Below, piece by piece: positions 48,504-64,000 of a stretch of 64,000 nt of DNA (its first letter is position 1; every line of letters begins with the position of its first letter). The DNA comes from Cannabis sativa (Eukaryota; Streptophyta; Magnoliopsida; Rosales; Cannabaceae), in contig NC_083604.1 in NCBI RefSeq assembly GCF_029168945.1, positions 10,718,812-10,782,811 of the forward strand. The letters are read 5' to 3'. Made by a program: the position numbers and the translations under genes. The notes under the pieces were generated by a model. It was not told the origin of the DNA, ran no database searches, and saw nothing but the letters and a program-made list of their open reading frames with translations.

Positions 48504-48519
48504 AGAAGAAACTATTTAA

Positions 48520-49900
48520 AGCAATTACATCAACAAAAGAATAGTAATAATACTAATGTAAATATTTAGACCATCTCCAATAATATGTATAATTTAAGCT
48601 GAATTTAACCTAAAAATTATATCATGTTATATTTGATTTAAATTTTATAATATTATTTTAACATATTAATAGTAAAATTTAACTTCTTTTCATAAAAATA
48701 TGTAAAAAAAAAAATCAACAAAAGTATTAAGTTTTTATTGAAAGTGTATAAAAATTCAATATATAAATATATAAATAAAAGGTAAATAATTATTAATTAC
48801 ATTAATAAGTCGTAAAAAAATAAATAAAAAAGTGATATTTATTGTGATGTATTTTGTACTAAATTTAGCATAATTTTTGATATGTGCTAAATTTAAACTA
48901 CTTTATATACTACTATTAGAATTTATTTCTATAAAAATGAGCTAAATTATATATATACACAAGCAAACTTAGTTTTTAAGTTGAGGGGCGACACTTTTTT
49001 TTTGTATGTTAGGGGGGAATTTTTTTTTTTTTACATTGTATAACATGTTAAAAATTGGTGTAAATTTGTATTTTAGTATTAAATGTAGTATAAAGTAAAA
49101 AAAAAGTAACAATAAAAATATTAGATTCAATAATTAAGACACTAAATATAAGTCTTATTAGTAGAGATTCAAAAAGTAAAATGTAAATACTAAAGTAAAC
49201 ATGTTTTTATTGGAATTAAAACTATGAGCTCCATTATATGCATGAAATAATTTTATCATTATACCAAAACTTATTTTATGTTCATAAATATCACTTTTAT
49301 TTATAAATATATATTGTAGCTAGTTAAAATGTTTAAATGTATATATATTTTTTTTCTCAATTTTTTTCAGAAGCCGACCCCACCTCGTCTCTATATGGGT
49401 CTGCCCCTGCTTGCAAGTAATTTTAAGTTCCAAGAAAATAGCACGAATGCCCAACTTAGAACGATGGACCATAATCAACATAACAAATAAGTTTTTACAC
49501 TATATACTAAAATTTTTAATTTTTTTAATGTATAGCATAATTTTTTAAAAAAATATTGTGTAAGTTTTACACTGTATACGATTATTTTTTAGTTGTGCCA
49601 TTGTTATTTTAATTATTTTATTTTATTATTCTACAATTATTTTATAAAAAGACACCACTTTTATAAAAAATTTGATAGGAGAGTAAAATTATAAATTTTT
49701 GCTTAAAATTCAATATTGTTTTGTTGTTAAAATTTCAAACAAATATTGGATGGTTGAAAGTTCACAATCCAATTCCATTGGTGTCCTATTTATTTGAAGA
49801 CAGAAAACTCGAAACACGGTTTGAGGAAAGGGATAGTTTAGTAAAATGTATTCTCACGCGTCATTGATGACGTGTGGTAAATCATTTGTTTTAATTTTAT
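48520..49900. other. AT-rich DNA upstream of the LITAF gene
   Basis: No gene recognised. A repeat related to the MITE at 46213-46502 spans about 49485-49735. The promoter and 5' UTR of the gene at 49990 probably start between 49740 and 49950; three ggaaatt repeats occur at 49930-49950. Confidence 0.35.
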
Positions 49901-49989
49901 CTGATTTATTCATTCTTCATTTCAAAAGTTGGAAATTGGAAATTGGAAATTCGAGAACAGTCGTCTAATTCGAAGCCCTAAATTCCCAA

Positions 49990-51090
49990 ATGAAAGTGAC
50001 GGAGATGTCGAAAACCGACGAACCAGTCGTCGGAGTTCCATACTATGCACATCAGAATCCCTATCAAGCTGGAATGATCCCCCCAAACGCCGTCTTTGGG
50101 GACCCTAAGGGTGTTCCGATTCAGCAGACCATTTACCGGGACACTCCCGCCCCTTTCAACTGCCTCTACTGTGGTAATTCTGGTCTCACAACCGTCAGGT
50201 ACTTTCTTCTTGATTTATCTCCTTCCAATCAATTCATTTTTAGTTAGAATTATCAAATTAGTACCTTGTTTTATTGGTGGAAATTGAAATTGGTTATTGG
50301 AATTCGACCATCTTATCTTAGGGTTCTATGTCTAAGATTTTTCATGATGCTCGATGAACTTATTCTGTATTAAATGCTACTTTTTTTAAATTTCGCGTAA
50401 TTTTAGTTTTCTTGGATTAAACAAGACAGGCTGTTCCTATAATTTAATATGAGTTACTTAGTGTTACTGGGCATAGAACACAGAATTGCTAACACAATCC
50501 AAGTGATTCCATAGAAGAATTAAGAATAATGTAATGTACTTGTGACTGGTGGGTTGCTTAGTAGATAATCCAATGGAAGAGTGGAAGTCTCTTGAAACCT
50601 TAATGCTAGGCCAAGAATTATAAACTCATTGAAGTGGGCTGTTTCATAAATAGAACTACCAATTAGTTTTATTTCCAGTGTGATTATGCTATGCGTTGTT
50701 AAATCTCTCCTGCCATACTGAGATTAAACTGTTTATTTTGTCCAGATCAAAGTTAAGTCTGGCAGCTATTATTGGCTGTATGATGCCAATGATGCTTGGA
50801 ATTTGCTTTCTTTGCCCGTCAATGGATTGTCTATGGCACAAATATCATTTTTGCCCGAGCTGCAAAGAGAAGGTACCTGGGTTTTCTGTCTCTTGTTGTC
50901 CTGTTTCTATTATTGGTTTATTTTAGGGGACTATCTCTGGAAAATATTTTTTTATTATCCGAACACTAACAATGTAGCTATCTGCTGTTTGATCCTTGCG
51001 TAGGTTGCCGACTACGAGAAATTGGACGTCTGTGCTGTGATGGATCCTCCTCACTGGACGCAGGAAAGCTTTGCTCTGCCTGCAGTTTAA
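49990..51090 (+). CDS. GILP: Plant LITAF-domain protein, GILP-like
   Basis: Three exons: 49990-50198, 50746-50872 and 51004-51090, all with GT-AG borders; 140 residues. A Pro-rich N-terminus (YYAHQNPYQAGMIPPNAVFG) leads into the LITAF domain: Cys58-x2-Cys61 (CLYCGNSGLTTV), a hydrophobic stretch at 73-98 rich in Met/Cys/Leu, then HKYHFCPSCKEKVADYEK with Cys106/Cys109. This is the full zinc-binding, membrane-inserted knuckle of the family, followed by the plant tail MDPPHWTQESFALPAV. Arabidopsis GILP is a membrane-associated partner of LSD1 that limits hypersensitive cell death. Met6 (50005) is an alternative start. No lesions are seen, so it is probably an active single-copy gene. Confidence 0.92.
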
Positions 51091-51602
51091 CTTTGCTCTG
51101 CACAATTCGCACTTTTACTTTGCTATGCTTTCACATCTGATCTGCACACACTTTTACTCAACTTATTGTTAGAACAACTTACACTAGAATGCTCGTACAT
51201 ATATATATTCTCAAACTGTTATTGTAAAATACAATACTTCTGGAACATCTATTCTTCTTGATTTGCAAAATATGATACTCATTGTTAATGCAATAAAAAT
51301 GTTCGTGAATTTTGTCCAAAAGACAAGCCTACGGTTGAGCTGTTTTCATTGTTTTAATCTAGTTAATGCCATTGTTGCTGCATATGCATAGACTTCCATC
51401 TCTGATTCTTTGGCCACATCGAGTTTGATTTTATATAAGGTGGGGTATGTGTTGTTAGGCCAGCCATGCTGGTTAATTAATTGTAAAGTGCATGTACTGG
51501 TATTGGGCCTTTATAACAATGCATATAGACTCAAATATATCTAAGCTATATCATATACATAACGAAACTTATAAAACACAAGCTACTTTTCTCTTCATTG
51601 TT
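51091..51602. other. 3' flank of the LITAF gene
   Basis: Probable 3' UTR; an aataaaa signal occurs near 51291, within T/A-rich sequence. No other gene is seen before the fold-back element. Confidence 0.4.
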
Positions 51603-51842
51603 GGGAAAATTTGATTTTCTATACTTAAAAAACTTTAATATTTTATTCTTAAACCAATACATTTCAAACTAAGAAAAATATGACACTTTTATCTAAAACC
51701 CAAAAATACCCCTTTCATAACTCAACCCCATCTCTCTCTCTCTTCCTCTGTCTGAAATCGAAAAAAAAAAATTCCCCCAGGTCCGATGGTCGGACCATGG
51801 GGTCCGACCAATCGGACCCATGAGTCCGAGCCATCGGACTCG

Positions 51843-51875
<33 letters not shown>

Positions 51876-52193
51876 GATTGCAGAGAGAGGAAAAGAGAGT
51901 GGGACTGAGGGGGTGCGAAGTTTGGGTGGTCCGAGAGAGGGGGGCTGGGTCGAGGGAGTTGGTGCGGGTGGTTGGAGGTGGTGGTGGTGAGGGTGGGCGG
52001 TTGTGGGATGTGAGATAGAGAGAGAGAGAGAGATGATGCAGAGAGAGTTTGAGGGAAAGAGAGAGAATGGGTTTGAATTGTGAGGGGGTATTTTTGGGGT
52101 TTTAATAAAAATGTCATAGTTTTTTTATTTTGAAAAGTTTTGGTTTAATAATAAAATCTTTTAATTTTTTAAGTATATAAAATCAAATTTCCC
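51603..52193. mobile_element. Fold-back TIR element with GGTCCGA palindromes, copy 2
   Basis: 591 bp with the same inverted ends as 44845-45756 (gggaaaatttgattttctat and its complement) and the same inner blocks ccaaaaatacccc / ggggtatttttggggtttt. It has only one GGTCCGA cluster, a poly(A)/poly(T) run and a GC-rich ggtggtggt part. No clear TSD remains. The ORF 51722-52117 (-) is repeat-driven. Confidence 0.65.
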
Positions 52194-52264
52194 TTACCAA
52201 TTTATATTGTCAGAATACTTGGCATATACTGCGTTTTGAGCTCTGCTGGGGCAAAATCAACTTC

Positions 52265-52659
52265 AGTATTATTGGAGCCATGGCCTGATCGAGGAAGACC
52301 TCGCAAGCTAGATCTAAAGTCAAGAAGAAGGTAAAGGAGAAAGGAACTGATGGTGGTGTTGGGCGCAAACTAGGACTTGTTTCGCGTAAGGTGAAGATGA
52401 TGGAGGAGATTCTAGGAGTTGAAACAGCTGAGTTTTTAGATGAGGATTCTAGGGAGGAAACTGAGATAGAGGAATTGGAAATGCAGCCCCATCTATTATG
52501 TCGTTCATTGATGGAAAGACAGGCCATTCGTGAAGATTTTTCAAATTTTATCTATGCTTCGAAGTGTAAAGAAGAACTTCTCAATTTAGGCAACAAGGTG
52601 GTTTCTCCAATACTTGTTCGAAGCGTGAAGATTTTTCAAATTTTATCTATGCTTCTAAT
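52265..52659 (+). pseudogene. LINE ORF1 5' fragment
   Basis: From an ATG near 52279 the frame reads MA, a stop, then RSRKTSQARSKVKKKVKEKG and EEILGVETAEFLDED, resembling the basic N-terminus and acidic linker of plant L1 ORF1. It is cut at 52659 by the start of a Copia-type LTR. A 32-bp direct repeat (52529-52560 and 52624-52655) marks a small duplication at its end. The assignment is tentative. Confidence 0.4.
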
Positions 52660-54985
52660 TGTTGGGATTTTATGTCATAAATAAAATCCAATATCAATAT
52701 AATCTTATTTACTATTAATAAAGATCAGAAATCATATTTTGATCTTGTCATATGCTTTGTTCACATGTTTATTTCATGATTATATGTTTTAATATATAGG
52801 TTTCATCAAATCTTGAACATATAGTTATTCATAATTATAGTGATCTCATCACAGTAAAAAATAATTGTGATTATATGCTTCAAACTATTTAGTCCCAAGA
52901 TTTATCAGTGCACTATTTACACTACGTGATAATCAACAATGTGGTTTATTTACACTTCGATAAGGAATGTCTTTTTTCAGGGCATTATAACAAAGTAAAT
53001 TTGTATTGAATATAGTGGTTATACATCGGACTGGATCAATATTGATAGTGGAAAAGATATCATAAACTTACCATTATATCTTTTTTAAGTAAATATCACT
53101 TAGTTGATCATAGATCAATTGATCTCAATCCTGAGATGGCTTGAGTTCTTTGACTTGTTCATTGTAAGCTTACTCGTTGGATTAGTCCATACTTACATCT
53201 TGAGAAATCGGTAGTATGATTGAGTGAGAGTGTTAATCATAGATATAGACATTTATAGCTGCAATATTTAATTAGAAGTACATCACTTATTCTTTGAGTG
53301 TTCTTTTGCTGTCCAGTGTCTCCAAGAAGTCAAGGATTGGCTGCTGTGGAGAGCAAAGGCTACTATCTGGCCCAACTTATTAGATGGATAGGCAGAGCAA
53401 AAATGAGCCGGTTTAGGAAGCAAGTGTTTGTTGCTGTGGTTGCTGGTTTAGTGTACAACATTTGGGAGGCTCGAAATGGAGTTATCTGGCAAGGGGAGCA
53501 AGGAAATAGCAACCGTTTGATAGAGGAACTGAAGTGGAAAATTAAAACTCAGATTGCTATGTTTTTGCTTAAGAAAATTACTTGTAAAGATAGAGATTGG
53601 GTTTATAAATTGTAAGGATGTATATACATAGAGTGTATACAAATTGAGGCTCCTAAATGGGAGTGCTCTTAGTGTGTAAATCAGTTTTGTGCAATATAAC
53701 TTTCTGATTCATAAAAAAAAAATATTTAATTAGAAGTAAAATAATAATTTTCTTTGAGCTTGGTTAAAGGCAATAAATGATAGAACATTCATTTTGGTAA
53801 TTATGTTAGTTTATCGAAATATCATTTATAAGGAGCTAAGTGTTTTAAAGATAAATACATTGAAGGATAAAACATTCATTTTGTCCCTACTCAATGTAGA
53901 CCATTTATAGATGATCATTTATTATTGTGATTGAAACATTGGGTAATTATAGCATATCTATATTGGATATATAGAGCGTTCTATATAATCAAGAACGCAA
54001 TTCTGAATCTATAACGAAGTTAGGAGGAATTATTAAGTTAGAAAATTTACTCGTAAATTTTAAATTTACTTATTGGAGCTTCATTTCATAGGCTCATGGT
54101 CCCTACATTATTTGGTATAATATCATCTTATAGACTCAACTAATTGATGTAATAAATCAATTAAAATTCGAAATTAGACTGTGTCTTATTTGAAAATTTT
54201 CACTAAGATTGTGCTATTTTGAGAAGAAAAGAGAAATAAAGATTTATTTGTTAATTGAGACACTTTGTGTGTCTGATTAATAAACATATTTAAATTATAC
54301 TTTTGTTTGATAATTATATAATAATTATTAAATTAAAAATTGATATTTAAATAGTTTAGATTTAATAAGTGTTAAAATTGGAAAAAGACGTTTCATTAGT
54401 TTGAAATAAAATGGCAAAAATCAAATCCATGGGCCACACAAAGTGTATTTTGACCATGGAGTGATTTTAGAGCCCAATTGTTTTTTTTAATTAACCCACT
54501 TAATCTAAACCTAACCCTATTGAGAGCCTATATAAGAAATATGATAAAGCTTTGTCTAACAACCCTAGTCTAAGGGATTTAAAGAAAAAAGTTAGAAAAG
54601 CTTTTATTTCCTTTAACCTTAAAATTTGAACTCTCTCTCCACTCTCTCTATTTTTTTCCAACAGTGAGTTGAGTACCAACCCACACTATTCAAGGTAGTA
54701 CTCAGAGCTTTATGGATGATCGTGAAGAATTGATACTTGTCAATTCAAGGAAGTAATCCAGGTTCATTACTTGGGAATACCCTGCTACAAAAAGGGAATC
54801 TAGGGTTAGAGTGATTGAATGGAAAGACTCACTATATTCCGCTGCAACCAATGTGAGGATCCTAAACTATTTATGTGTTATTTGATCGTTTTTAGAATTT
54901 CATATTTTAGGATATTAGATCATTTATGTAAAAATCAAACATACATGTTAGTAAATTAAGATCTTCGTAAAATAAATCACAATAA
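52660..54985 (+). repeat. Diverged Copia LTR related to the 4204-19116 family
   Basis: Begins TGTTGGGATTTTATGTC and ends near caataa, followed by ttggcctcaggactatg, a decayed form of the PBS region ctggtatcagagccatgg. About 170 bp of internal sequence (to about 55170) also matches that after 7970. A LINE tail (53281-53720) interrupts it. It is older than the 4204-19116 copy and belongs to a related subfamily. Confidence 0.65.
53281..53720 (+). pseudogene. Short 5'-truncated LINE tail inside the LTR
   Basis: Flanked by aatatttaattagaagta (53263-53280 and again right after the poly(A) at about 53721-53738), an 18-bp TSD. The 5' end enters in the zf-RVT region (HHLFFECSFAVQC). After a frame change, AVVAGLVYNIWEARNGVIWQ and the C-terminal LKWKIKTQIA follow, ending at the stop near 53613. 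This copy lacks RNase H, so it belongs to a different L1 group from the other tails here. Confidence 0.75.
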
Positions 54986-55179
54986 TTGGCCTCAGGACTA
55001 TGATAACAATTTACTTTCATGTTAAATATGATTTAAAATGATTATAATTATTTTAGATGTGATTTGAATGGTTTCAAGTTAAGTGTTTGTACTTTATAAA
55101 TTTTATGTGAAATTGCATGTAATTCTATAAAATTATTTACTTTACATATTTAGTGATTAAAAATATTTTAGAAACCTAG

Positions 55180-56150
55180 AACTCTTTTTCCATTATTTTA
55201 GTGGTGGAATTAAGGTTCAAGCATGCAAGTTGTTAAAGTAGTTGTTGTTTAAGTATGAACTTTAGTATAGTTTTATGAGGTTATTTTGAGGTTGTTTATG
55301 TTTGTTTGAAGTAATTTTGAGGTTTGATTGTGGTGTTGACCAAGTTTGAGTTCATGAACTCAAACTTGGTTCAACTATGGTGATTTTGATATATTTGTGT
55401 TTTCTGAGATTCTATTGCATGAAAATGGTTCATTATGACATATTTAGGCATTCTGGAGCTTGTGGAGAGTTTAAGTTTGGTTTTAGGTCATTTTAGGGGG
55501 CCTTTGTTTTTCTACAGTGAAAAATGGCAGGTCGTTTAAGTAGAAATGGCCTACTGTTTTTACTAGTACAGGACCTAGAAAAATGGTAGGCCGTTTTTCA
55601 GGCAGGTTCCCCATTTTGTTGTTTTTTCGTGTTTCCTCGATGCTTAGGACTTTGTCTTGCTAGATATCGATAGGGAAACTTTTAGTTTTGAGTGTAAAGT
55701 TTCCGAAAAGTGATTTAGCGTATCACTTATCAGTTTTGCGTATATTATGACTTAGGAGCTTGTAAACCATTGAGTAAGACTTCCATTCAGGTTGACCGGC
55801 ACACCTAAATTCGGAATCGAGGTAAGATTAGTATAATGATATACATATGTAATTATATGTTTAACATGCAAGTTTATGATTACTTGTTAGATTACATTAG
55901 AATAACGGTATCAGTATACATAGAGCTATATTGGATATCGATGAATGTATGTTAGGCTTAAGTACTGATTGACGCTATCACATTGGTACGACTAGAACAC
56001 TGAGTATAGGCTGATATTATGATCAATAGTACTATCGTACGAACATTCTAGACCCAATACATGTGAGACGCAGGATAGGGTTATAATTGGGTGTATGGCC
56101 GCCTAATTATAACCCGATTTATGTTATGTTATGATTATGCTTTTCTTACC
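55180..56150 (+). repeat. Truncated Gypsy LTR fragment, plus orientation
   Basis: Homologous to about 36780-37850 of the solo LTR, including cgatagggaaacttttagt, gtgatttagcgtatcactta and the block ending atgcttttcttac. Both LTR ends are missing. It lies next to, and inverted relative to, the minus-strand LTR starting at 56216. Confidence 0.65.
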
Positions 56151-56215
56151 TCAAGTCTCAGTTAGGTATGTTGGCTGACCTGTATGGAGAACGATCAACG
56201 ATCTCAGACCCTATA

Positions 56216-58174
<1,959 letters not shown>

Positions 58175-58190
<16 letters not shown>

Positions 58191-60849
58191 ATTATGGATT
58201 TTGAAACTATGGATTTTGGCACACCATGCAACCTTACTATTTTCTTGACGTACAAATCTGCGTAGTGATCCACTGAAAAGGTTGTTTTAACTGGTAAAAA
58301 GTGTGCGGACTTTGTAAATCGATCCACCACAACCCAAATACAATCAAACAAACCCGTGGTTCTAGGTAACCCAACCACAAAGTCCATCGTGATATCTTCC
58401 CATTTCCATTCAGGTAGGGTTAAAGGCTGCAACAACCCTGCTGGTCTCTGATGTTCAGCCTTAATCTGCTGACAAGTTAGGCATCTCAATACGAATTCTA
58501 CCACATTCTTCTTCATTCCGCTCCACCAGAAGTAGGCTTTAAGATCTTGATACATCTTGGTAGTGCCGGGATGCAAAGAATATGGAGTGGTATGAGCCTC
58601 TTCGAGAATTTCATTTCTGAGTTCCATAGTATTAGGAACACCAACTCTGGTCTTAAACAACAACATTCCACTGTTTGACACGGTAAAGTCTTTAGCTTGA
58701 CCAGCCGAAACCTCTTCTCTGACTTTTACTAACTTTGGATCAGTTAACTAAGCCACTTTAATACGTTCTAACATATCTGATTGTAGTGTCAAGTTATGAA
58801 GTTTTCCTACAACAAACTCGATGCTTGATCTGACCATATCTTCTGCTAACTGAGACGAAATTTGAACCATGCTAGCTACCTGCCCGGGCCTCTTTCTGCT
58901 CAGGGCATCAGCCACTACATTGGCTTTCCCAGGATGATGAAGGATCTCACAATCGTAATCCTTAACCAACTCTAACCAACACCTCTGTCTCATATTCAAT
59001 TCTTTTTGAGTAAAGAAATACTTGAGACTTTTATGGTCAGTGTAAATTTCATACCTCTCTCCATAGAGATAATGCCACCAAATCTTTAAAGCAAACACTA
59101 CTGCAGCAAGTTCTAAGTCATGAGTCGGGTATCGCTGTTCATAATCTTTTAACTGACGACAGGCATAGGCAATAACCTGATCGACTTGCATCAGAACACA
59201 CCCCAGACCCTGTCTGGATGCATCACAATAAACCACAAATTTCTCTTTGTCAGAAGGCAGAGCTAACACTGGTGCTGTAATTAACTTCTGCTTCAGCTCC
59301 TGAAAACTTGATTCACACTTATCCGTCCATATAAAACGGTGATTCTTTTTAGTAAGTTCAGTTAAGGGTGTGGAAATTTTAGAGAACCCTTCTACGAACC
59401 GACGATAATAACCAGCCAGACCCAAGAAACTTCTAACTTTTGTCACTGTTTTCGGTCTTGGCCAATCTCTGACGGAATCTATCTTTCTCGGATCCACTTT
59501 GATCCCTTCTATACTAACAATGTGTCCAAGAAAAGACAACTGTGACAGTCAAAATTCGCACTTCTTGAATTTGGCATACAACTTATGTTCCCAAAGTCGC
59601 TGTAAAACCATTCGGAGATGTTGCTCATGCTCCTCTTTTGACTGAGAGTACACAAGGATGTCGTCGATAAATACAATAACACAAATATCGAGGAAATCAT
59701 TGAATACCCTATTCATCAAATCCATAAAAGCTGCAGGAGCATTGGTCAATCCGAAAGACATAACCAGAAATTCATAATGTCCATACCTAGTGCGAAAAGC
59801 TGTCTTTGGGATATCCTCCTCTCAGATTCTCAACTGATGATAGCCCGATCGGAGATCAATCTTTGAAAACACAGTCTTCCCCTGAAGTTGATCAAAAAGA
59901 TTGTCTATCCTAGGTAAAGGATATTTATTTTTGATTGTTAGCTTATTCAGTTCCCGGTAGTCAATGCACATCCGCAAAGATCCATCTTTCTTCTTAACAA
60001 ATAGTACTGGAGCTCCCCAAGGTGACACACTGGGTTGGGTAAACCCTATGTCAAGCAACCGCTGGAGTTGAATTTTTAATTCTTTAAGCTCTGCTGGAGC
60101 CATTTGTAAGGAGCCCTGGAAACCGGTTCTGCTCCAGGTGCCAAGTCAATAACGAAATCAATTTCTCTCTGAGGTGGTAAATCCAGAAGTTCGTCGGGAA
60201 AAACATCTAGAAATTCCCAAACCACCTTGATGTCTTCTGGCCGAACAGAGTCAGGCCGAATGGTATCCAATACCACAGCCAGAAACCCTAGACATCCCTC
60301 TTGTAACAATTCTCTAGTTGTTAGCACTGAAATTACTGGGATATGAGATCCCTGAACCGAACCGACAAAGACAAACGATTCTTCACCTTCAGGTTGGAAG
60401 ATTACCATCTTCCTCTTACAGTCAATAGTGGCTGAGTACTTGGACAAGAAATCCATTCCCAGGATGATATCAAAATCCACTAAATTCATCTCTATCAAAT
60501 CAACACTCAACTCTCTATCTTCTATTCTGATCGGCATAGACCTAATCCACCGTTTGGAGATAACTAACTCTCCGCCAGGCAGTAGGGTTCCAAACCCTGA
60601 TTCATAACTATCACGCGGTCTATCCAATTTACTAAAAATTCTGGTTGCCACATATGAATGAGTGGCCCCAGAGTCAAATAACAGAGAGAAATAAGAGTTG
60701 TTGACTGAGAGCTGACCTGTCACCACTGAAGGGCTGGCCTCTGCATCAGCATGAGTTATCACAAACACCCTGGTTGGAGTGGGTTTCGCTGCAGTCTTCG
60801 GTGCCTCACTTCTGAGCTGGGGACAATCCCTCTTGTAATGCCCTGGCAT
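58175..60849 (-). pseudogene. Gypsy pol: protease, RT, RNase H, partial integrase
   Basis: Protease with LFDSGATHSYV and ILGMDFL; RT with [32 protein letters not shown] and catalytic FIDDILVYS; RNase H with [28 protein letters not shown] and YTDHKSLKY; integrase zinc finger HPGTTKMYQDLK...CLTCQQIK and a core containing TMDFVVGLP. Lesions: a frameshift near 60090 between protease and RT, stops at 59822, 59549 and 58748, and loss of everything after HGVPKSIVS in the integrase core, so the third catalytic acid and C-terminus are gone. The frame then runs directly into the 3' LTR. Inactive. Confidence 0.85.
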
Positions 60850-60855
60850 GCCACA

Positions 60856-62026
60856 CTAAAAGCACCCTTGCCCTTTACACTCCCCCAGGTGGTGCTTTTT
60901 ACAACTGGGGCACTCTGGGTAAGTGTATCGGGTTTCGGTGCCACTCTGGCGATTGCCTCGACCCTGGTTTCCCTGGAACCTCTTGTTCTGACCCGAGCCA
61001 CTGGTTGCAGTGGATGCTTTTCTTTTCTGATCCATGGCCGAACCACTACCTCCCCTGATAAAACCTGATGCAGGAGGGGTAGGAGCCCCGCCAACCACTG
61101 GAGTCCCACTAGACTCTATCATGCATCCTACTGCGCCCTCAGCTCGCAGTGCCTTATCCACCATTTCAGCATAGGTGGTTCTGTCGTCAGTAGTAATCAT
61201 CAAATCATGTCTGATCTTCGCATTTAACCCATCCAGGTATTTTTCTTTCTTACTGAAGTCAGTTGGCACAATTCTCGAGGCCAACCTCACCAAACGGTCA
61301 AATTGCGTTGTATACTCAGTAACACTCATATTTTCTTTCTGAGTCAAATGAGTGAATTCTTTTCTCTTAGCCTTTCTGACTGCTTTATTGTAATACTTAG
61401 CATTGAAAAGAACCTGGAACTTTTCCCAGGTCATCATCGTGACATCGTGAATCATGGACACCATGTCCCACCAGACCAGTGCGTCTTCTTGAAATTGGAA
61501 GGTGGCACAGACCACCCTATCTTTACTAGTGACGCCCATAAAATTCAGGATTCTAGTAATCACTGTTAGCCATTGCTCGACTTTCATAACATCCGGACTT
61601 TTCCAGAAAAATTGGAGGTGCTTGCTTGCAAAACCTTTCATACAGAGGTTCCATCCGATTCACTGCCACCACTGGTTTGGCCTGGACAACAGGGGCAGGT
61701 GCCACTGGAATTTCTGGAGCACGCACTGCAGGAGCACCTTGCTGCCTCAATCGTTGAATTTCATTATCTTGTTCCTCGATTCTGGCTTGCATTGCTGCAA
61801 ACCTATTTTCCCAATTTTGGGCATCCTGAGCAGCTTGGGCAGCCTGAGCAACCTGTGGCGGGTTAACATCACCCCAACCACGTGCCCTACCCCTGGGACC
61901 TCTACCTCGGCCATGAACATTTAGGGGAATCTGAGCTCCCTTACCAGCATTAGATCCAACCGAATTGCCCTGGCTCTTAGTATTTTGCCTGGCGTCCATA
62001 CTAGTTTGAACAGCATGCGTAACCAA
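60856..62026 (-). pseudogene. Gypsy gag with CCHC knuckle
   Basis: From the ATG at 62026 the N-terminus is Arg/Gly-rich (GRGRGPRGRARGWG) with a short coiled-coil-like stretch (MQARIEEQDNEIQRLRQQ). After a one-base frameshift near 61600, the retrotransposon gag core follows (VEQWLTVITRIL, ALVWWD, WEKFQVLFNAKYY). The zinc knuckle is split by a TAG at 60856-60858 exactly where the second residue after its first Cys should be (GCF-stop-CGMPGHYKRDC); protease continues in the same frame. It would assemble virus-like particles if intact; as it stands it is broken. Confidence 0.8.
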
Positions 62027-62289
62027 GAGCTAGTCTGGTCAGATTGTGATCAAAGAGAAATTTACTAATGTCGGTTATTTGAAAATTAATAACATGCGCC
62101 TATTCTACTATCAGGCTACTAACATGCTTCGTAACAGACTTTTTTTTTTTTTTTTTTTAAATCATACTATTAAAATAAACTACTAAAGCTATAAAAGCTT
62201 ACTGAACCGTGAAACGAGCTAACTGCTGATGATGATTTTACATGTCCTGACGATCTTTGGAAGACAACCTAGTGCCTCTGATACCAAAT
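62027..62289 (-). other. Gypsy 5' leader and primer-binding site
   Basis: Leader between gag and the 5' LTR. The PBS TGGTATCAGAGGC (element strand) lies at 62274-62286, three bases from the LTR end, and is complementary to initiator-Met tRNA. A poly(A)-type run (poly(T) on plus) is at about 62142-62158. Confidence 0.75.

Positions 62290-64000
<1,711 letters not shown>

Overview
This is nuclear DNA of a flowering plant, most likely a eudicot. It is AT-rich, its genes have GT-AG introns, and it is crowded with plant-type Copia, Gypsy and LINE-1 retroelements and small TIR elements. Only two ordinary host genes can be supported: a WW-domain gene resembling CURLY FLAG LEAF 1 (22718-23872, +, two exons) and a plant LITAF-domain gene resembling GILP (49990-51090, +, three exons). 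Nothing in the window allows a species to be named with confidence.

Layout. 1-2985: 3' end of a Gypsy element that looks like the Tat lineage, with an antisense extra ORF and a 3' LTR. 3302-19374: one long nest. A Gypsy-type LTR is split by a Copia element (4204-19116). Its 5' LTR is split by a solo LTR of the same family (5780-7663, TSD CCCAC). Its interior holds an AT-rich hairpin-ended element (8939-11960), which is itself split by a rearranged deletion copy of the Tat-like element (9366-11429, TSD CAATT). 19375-24660: the CFL1-like gene and its flanks. 24660-34625: three LINE-derived sequences, including a nearly complete L1 (24819-30521, minus strand, 16-bp TSD), two of them inside further copies of the hairpin-ended element. 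35850-38700: an old LTR split by a solo Gypsy LTR (36228-38197, TSD CAACC). 39890-41313: small DNA transposons, one inside another. 43495-48106: LINE tails, a fold-back element packed with GGTCCGA palindromes, and a MITE. 49990-51090: the LITAF gene. 51603-56150: a second fold-back element, LINE pieces, a diverged Copia LTR and a Gypsy LTR fragment. 56216-64000: a minus-strand Gypsy element with both LTRs (the 5' LTR runs off the window), degraded gag-pol and long GA microsatellites in each LTR.

The retroelement ORFs are nearly all broken by stops or frameshifts. The two host genes are unrelated and there is no operon-like organisation. I found no new enzymatic or defence system. The most unusual observation is structural: the two copies of the Tat-like element have inverted pieces of their own LTR ends attached. 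In one of them these form a perfect 39-bp terminal inverted repeat, flanked by a target-site duplication, with an internal deletion that joins at the primer-binding site.
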